Assembly (NCBI GenBank): GCA_937875275.1
Contig: CALNCC010000096.1
Location: 1-35,395, forward strand
Length of the DNA stretch: 35,395 nt
Direction: 5' to 3'
Source of the DNA: an uncultured Dysgonomonas sp.
GTDB taxonomy: Bacteria > Bacteroidota > Bacteroidia > Bacteroidales > Dysgonomonadaceae
Translations under genes and position numbers: made by a program
Notes under the pieces: generated by a model
What the model was told of the DNA's origin: nothing
Seen by the model: the letters and a program-made list of their open reading frames with translations, nothing else
The model's database searches: none
In this document: positions 33,644 to 35,395 of the stretch, one piece after another
Layout of the letters: every line of letters begins with the position of its first letter
Numbering within the stretch: the first letter of the stretch is position 1

Positions 33644-33883
33644 CTATGGAAGTAGTGGATATCCGAACTTTCTATCCGGACAAAGGTAGGAGTTCCAATT
33701 TATGGAATGCATGGATTCATAGCTGAAGACCCCATTCTTCATATCCAGTTCTTTTTCATTCAGGAATGTCCTTATTGTATCAAGTATCCGATGGAATGAT
33801 TTTGCGTTTTTACCTTCTATATAAGGATTCCATCCAGACTTCAACTTTTCATAGATAGCACTGCAGTAAACTTTAGCATACTT
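33644..33883 (-). pseudogene. Remnant of a Bacteroidota tyrosine integrase (KSGWNP type)
   Basis: About 80 codons read KYAKVY, YEKLKSGWNPYIEG, IRTFLNEKELDMKNG and FSYESMHS, which match the boundary between the arm domain and core-binding domain of Bacteroidota element integrases. In intact genes this region is preceded by more than 60 residues and followed by a catalytic domain of more than 150 residues. Here an in-frame TAA precedes it (33886-33884), the family text stops after about 60 residues, and no catalytic Arg/His/Tyr set follows. No ATG opens the frame; a TTG at 33844 is the only start-like codon. It is read as a decayed fragment of an element that once entered next to the tRNA-Cys gene. 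Confidence 0.65.
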
Positions 33884-34011
33884 TTATAACCGTAGGAAAA
33901 GTGGACTGTTTTTTCATCGAGAAGAACTTCGCATCCAATTATCCAATCAAGTTCTATCAGATAGTGATTGCCTAATTGTTGATAGTATGCTTTTATACAA
34001 GTGTAGAACAT
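33841..34011 (-). CDS. Unrecognised 56-residue open frame in the element scar
   Basis: An ATG at 34011 opens a 56-residue frame (start MFYTCIKAYYQQLGNHY) that overlaps the integrase remnant in another frame. It has no recognised motif, signal peptide or promoter. It may be part of the same decayed element, shifted in frame, or a chance frame. Confidence 0.2.
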   Translation of the reverse strand: MFYTCIKAYYQQLGNHYLIELDWIIGCEVLLDEKTVHFSYGYKSMLKFTAVLSMKS

Positions 34012-34220
34012 TAAATGCCGTGCGGATACCGTGCAAGTTGCAAAATAGGGGGAAAAACAAAAACGCTAACCGCTTTAAATAAGCTGATTATCGTTGATTC
34101 GAGTCGAAACTCTGAGGTTTCTATCGGAATCCTATATCTTTCTTATTTATAATTAGTTATACAGGGTGATAGATACAATCGGTCTACCTTATGGGTTAAA
34201 TTTATAGTTAACTGAGAATA
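34012..34220. other. Non-coding part of the element scar
   Basis: No coding frame is supported here. A short hairpin (GAGT-CGAA-ACTC) and the left copy of a 14-bp direct repeat (34174-34187) are the only structures seen. Confidence 0.5.
34174..34187. repeat. Left copy of a 14-bp direct repeat flanking the chimeric gene
   Basis: TACAATCGGTCTAC is found here and again at 35224-35237, in the same orientation and 1,050 nt apart. The copy is 33 nt past the stop codon of the chimeric gene. Confidence 0.8.
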
Positions 34221-35198
34221 TTAAAAAGGGGGGAGTTGCCTACCTATAACCTCTCTTAGAATTTCAGGAGATCCACAAGACGCTCTAACATCTTCAAATT
34301 TTTCTAAGTATTCAACTAGTTCTTCTATTAGTTCTTTATCTAGAACTGAAATAGTATTTATTTTTTTTAGTTTGCGAAATCGCTCCATTCTCTTTCTAAC
34401 AATACCCTCTGCATCTGGAGATGGTGATACCCCTAATTCAAACAGGTTTTGTTGAGTTCGACTCATATTAACATTTTGAGTTCTTCTAATACTTGACACT
34501 TCATAGCGTAAGTCTTCTAACATTGAGAGAATATACTTATCAGAAGTAACTTCTTTTTCTACTATTTGTGCAACTTTGTATTCTCCAAAATGTTTTAAAA
34601 AAGTAGTGTAATTGGCATTATTTGCGGCTTTGTATGTACCCTGAATTTTCTTTTTTAAAGCATCTTTAAATGACATGATTTTAGCAAAACGCAAATCCCG
34701 AGGATAATTCAGATGTTCAATAACAGATGTATCAAAAGAATAATCTGTTTTATCGTCTTTAACTATTATTGTAGGCTTATCAAATGCTAATCTCATGCCT
34801 AACTCAAACATGACATTAGGATTTTTTGCACTTACATCACAAATGACTATTTCGTTACTATACAAATTTTGAATGATTCGCTTTTGAATTATTCCACTAT
34901 CGTCTGCATCACTTACTAAGTTTGGCTCGAATCCAGCTAATTCAACACTTTCCTTTAAAATAGCAAGTACTTCAGCCCAATGTTCTGATGCGCAACCATC
35001 AATTGGAGAAATAGGCATAATGTCTCCAGATGAAATCTGTTCTTTTGATTTATTCCAATGTTTAGTATGACAACATACCCCTGTACTAAAGTTTACCTTC
35101 TGTCGGTTCACATAAAAGGAAATCCAAATTACCCCTGTCTTTTTTTCTGAATTATGTTCTCTTAAATAAACCTTTATTGTTCTCATACACATTTGCAT
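34221..35198 (-). CDS. Chimeric protein: integrase arm-type N-terminus joined to a nucleoside deoxyribosyltransferase/TIR-like domain
   Basis: The 325-residue frame has three parts. Residues ~5-58 (MRTIKVYLREHNSEKKTGVI, then FYVNRQKVNFSTGV) match the arm DNA-binding domain of Bacteroidota tyrosine integrases. From about Met61 (MPISPIDGC) to ~190 lies a Rossmann-type nucleoside 2-deoxyribosyltransferase/TIR-like domain: SDADDSGIIQKRII, the motif CDVSAKNPNVMFELGMRLA with a candidate catalytic Glu132, and VIEHLNYPRDLRF. The rest is charged and helical with probable coiled coil. No recombinase catalytic residues are present. Start choices are ATG 35198, 35192 or 35186; the last (MRTIKVYL) is the integrase-like one. 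The gene is AT-rich and lies between direct repeats beside a tRNA gene. NAD- or nucleotide-targeted defence is a guess from the fold. Confidence 0.75.
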   Translation of the reverse strand: MQMCMRTIKVYLREHNSEKKTGVIWISFYVNRQKVNFSTGVCCHTKHWNKSKEQISSGDIMPISPIDGCASEHWAEVLAILKESVELAGFEPNLVSDADDSGIIQKRIIQNLYSNEIVICDVSAKNPNVMFELGMRLAFDKPTIIVKDDKTDYSFDTSVIEHLNYPRDLRFAKIMSFKDALKKKIQGTYKAANNANYTTFLKHFGEYKVAQIVEKEVTSDKYILSMLEDLRYEVSSIRRTQNVNMSRTQQNLFELGVSPSPDAEGIVRKRMERFRKLKKINTISVLDKELIEELVEYLEKFEDVRASCGSPEILREVIGRQLPPF

Positions 35199-35223
35199 TT
35201 TGAGTCATTTTAACAAGCCGATC

Positions 35224-35237
35224 TACAATCGGTCTAC
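35224..35237. repeat. Right copy of the 14-bp direct repeat flanking the chimeric gene
   Basis: TACAATCGGTCTAC, identical to 34174-34187, lies 26 nt upstream of the first ATG of the chimeric gene. This copy is also part of an inverted repeat CCGAT-CTACA-ATCGG. Confidence 0.8.
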
Positions 35238-35300
35238 ATATAAACAAAAATCATCTATTGAAGTAAAGAGGGTAATGAGTTGATAGCTATATAAATAACG

Positions 35301-35331
35301 AAAACCAATAGACTTGTAATCTATTGGTTTT
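35301..35331 (-). terminator. Terminator after tRNA-Cys
   Basis: A perfect 11-bp stem (35301-35311 with 35321-35331, 9-nt loop) lies 10 nt past the tRNA 3' end on the minus strand and ends in TTTT. By symmetry it might also work on the other strand. Confidence 0.65.
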
Positions 35332-35341
35332 CAATCAATTG

Positions 35342-35395
35342 AGGTTCCTGGCGGATTCGAACCGCCGTAAACGGTTTTGCAGACCGGTGCCTAGC
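35342..35395 (-). tRNA. tRNA-Cys (anticodon GCA), 3' part
   Basis: The minus strand shows the anticodon arm CCGGT-CTGCAAA-ACCGT (anticodon GCA), a 5-bp T stem GGCGG/CCGCC with loop TTCGAAT, the 3' acceptor strand AGGAACC and discriminator U, the base expected for tRNA-Cys. CCA is not encoded. The 5' part runs off the window. The outermost anticodon-stem pair is C-U, a mismatch. tRNA 3' ends are common integration sites, which fits the neighbouring integrase remnants. Confidence 0.93.

Noticed and set aside
34221..35198. Whole gene as a tyrosine integrase
   Set aside because: Only the first ~58 residues are integrase-like. The Arg...His-x-x-Arg...Tyr catalytic residues are absent and the rest matches another fold.

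Overview
The window reads as a chromosomal segment of an anaerobic, gut-type member of the Bacteroidota, most likely order Bacteroidales. The evidence is the many TAnnTTTG (-7) promoter boxes with no Shine-Dalgarno-like starts, a TonB-dependent receptor with an N-terminal carboxypeptidase-regulatory-like domain, anaerobic NrdD/NrdG, a three-subunit biotin-dependent acyl-CoA carboxylase and a sigma-54 gene of the Bacteroidales type. Genus cannot be fixed from the sequence alone. No CRISPR array, rRNA or complete insertion sequence is visible.

Layout. 1-3890: the end of an EamA transporter, a small secreted Lys/Ala-rich protein, a GH26 mannanase-like lipoprotein and dnaX. 3903-11012: a minus-strand block of two cobalamin-riboswitch units, [riboswitch - nrdD - nrdG] and [riboswitch - carboxyltransferase - biotin carboxylase - biotin carrier]. 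11201-14875: a DUF2284 metal-binding protein, an FKBP-type prolyl isomerase and a DEAD-box RNA helicase. 15189-20608: two tandem POT peptide transporters, HU, a 30-residue basic COX24-like protein and RNase G, whose 5' end carries an apparent deletion and frameshift. 20776-25817: a TonB-dependent receptor divergent from a lipoprotein/ATPase/permease ABC importer. 25821-28614: a CapA-like protein, a small membrane protein, FtsB/DivIC and XerD. 28623-33577: a compact minus-strand run rpoN - PAP2-like - gcvH - purE - SIS isomerase - thrC. 33640-35395: an AT-rich scar next to a tRNA-Cys gene, holding an integrase remnant and a chimeric gene that joins an integrase arm-type N-terminus to a nucleoside-deoxyribosyltransferase/TIR-like domain, flanked by 14-bp direct repeats.

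How it fits together. Two tandem B12-sensing leaders tie deoxyribonucleotide synthesis and a propionyl/methylmalonyl-CoA carboxylase to cobalamin status. The right end is the only clearly accessory region. The points most worth follow-up are the chimeric gene with its direct repeats, the A10 slippery run in dnaX that would give a gamma-type product in either shifted frame, the riboswitch on the carboxylase operon, and the damaged start of RNase G.
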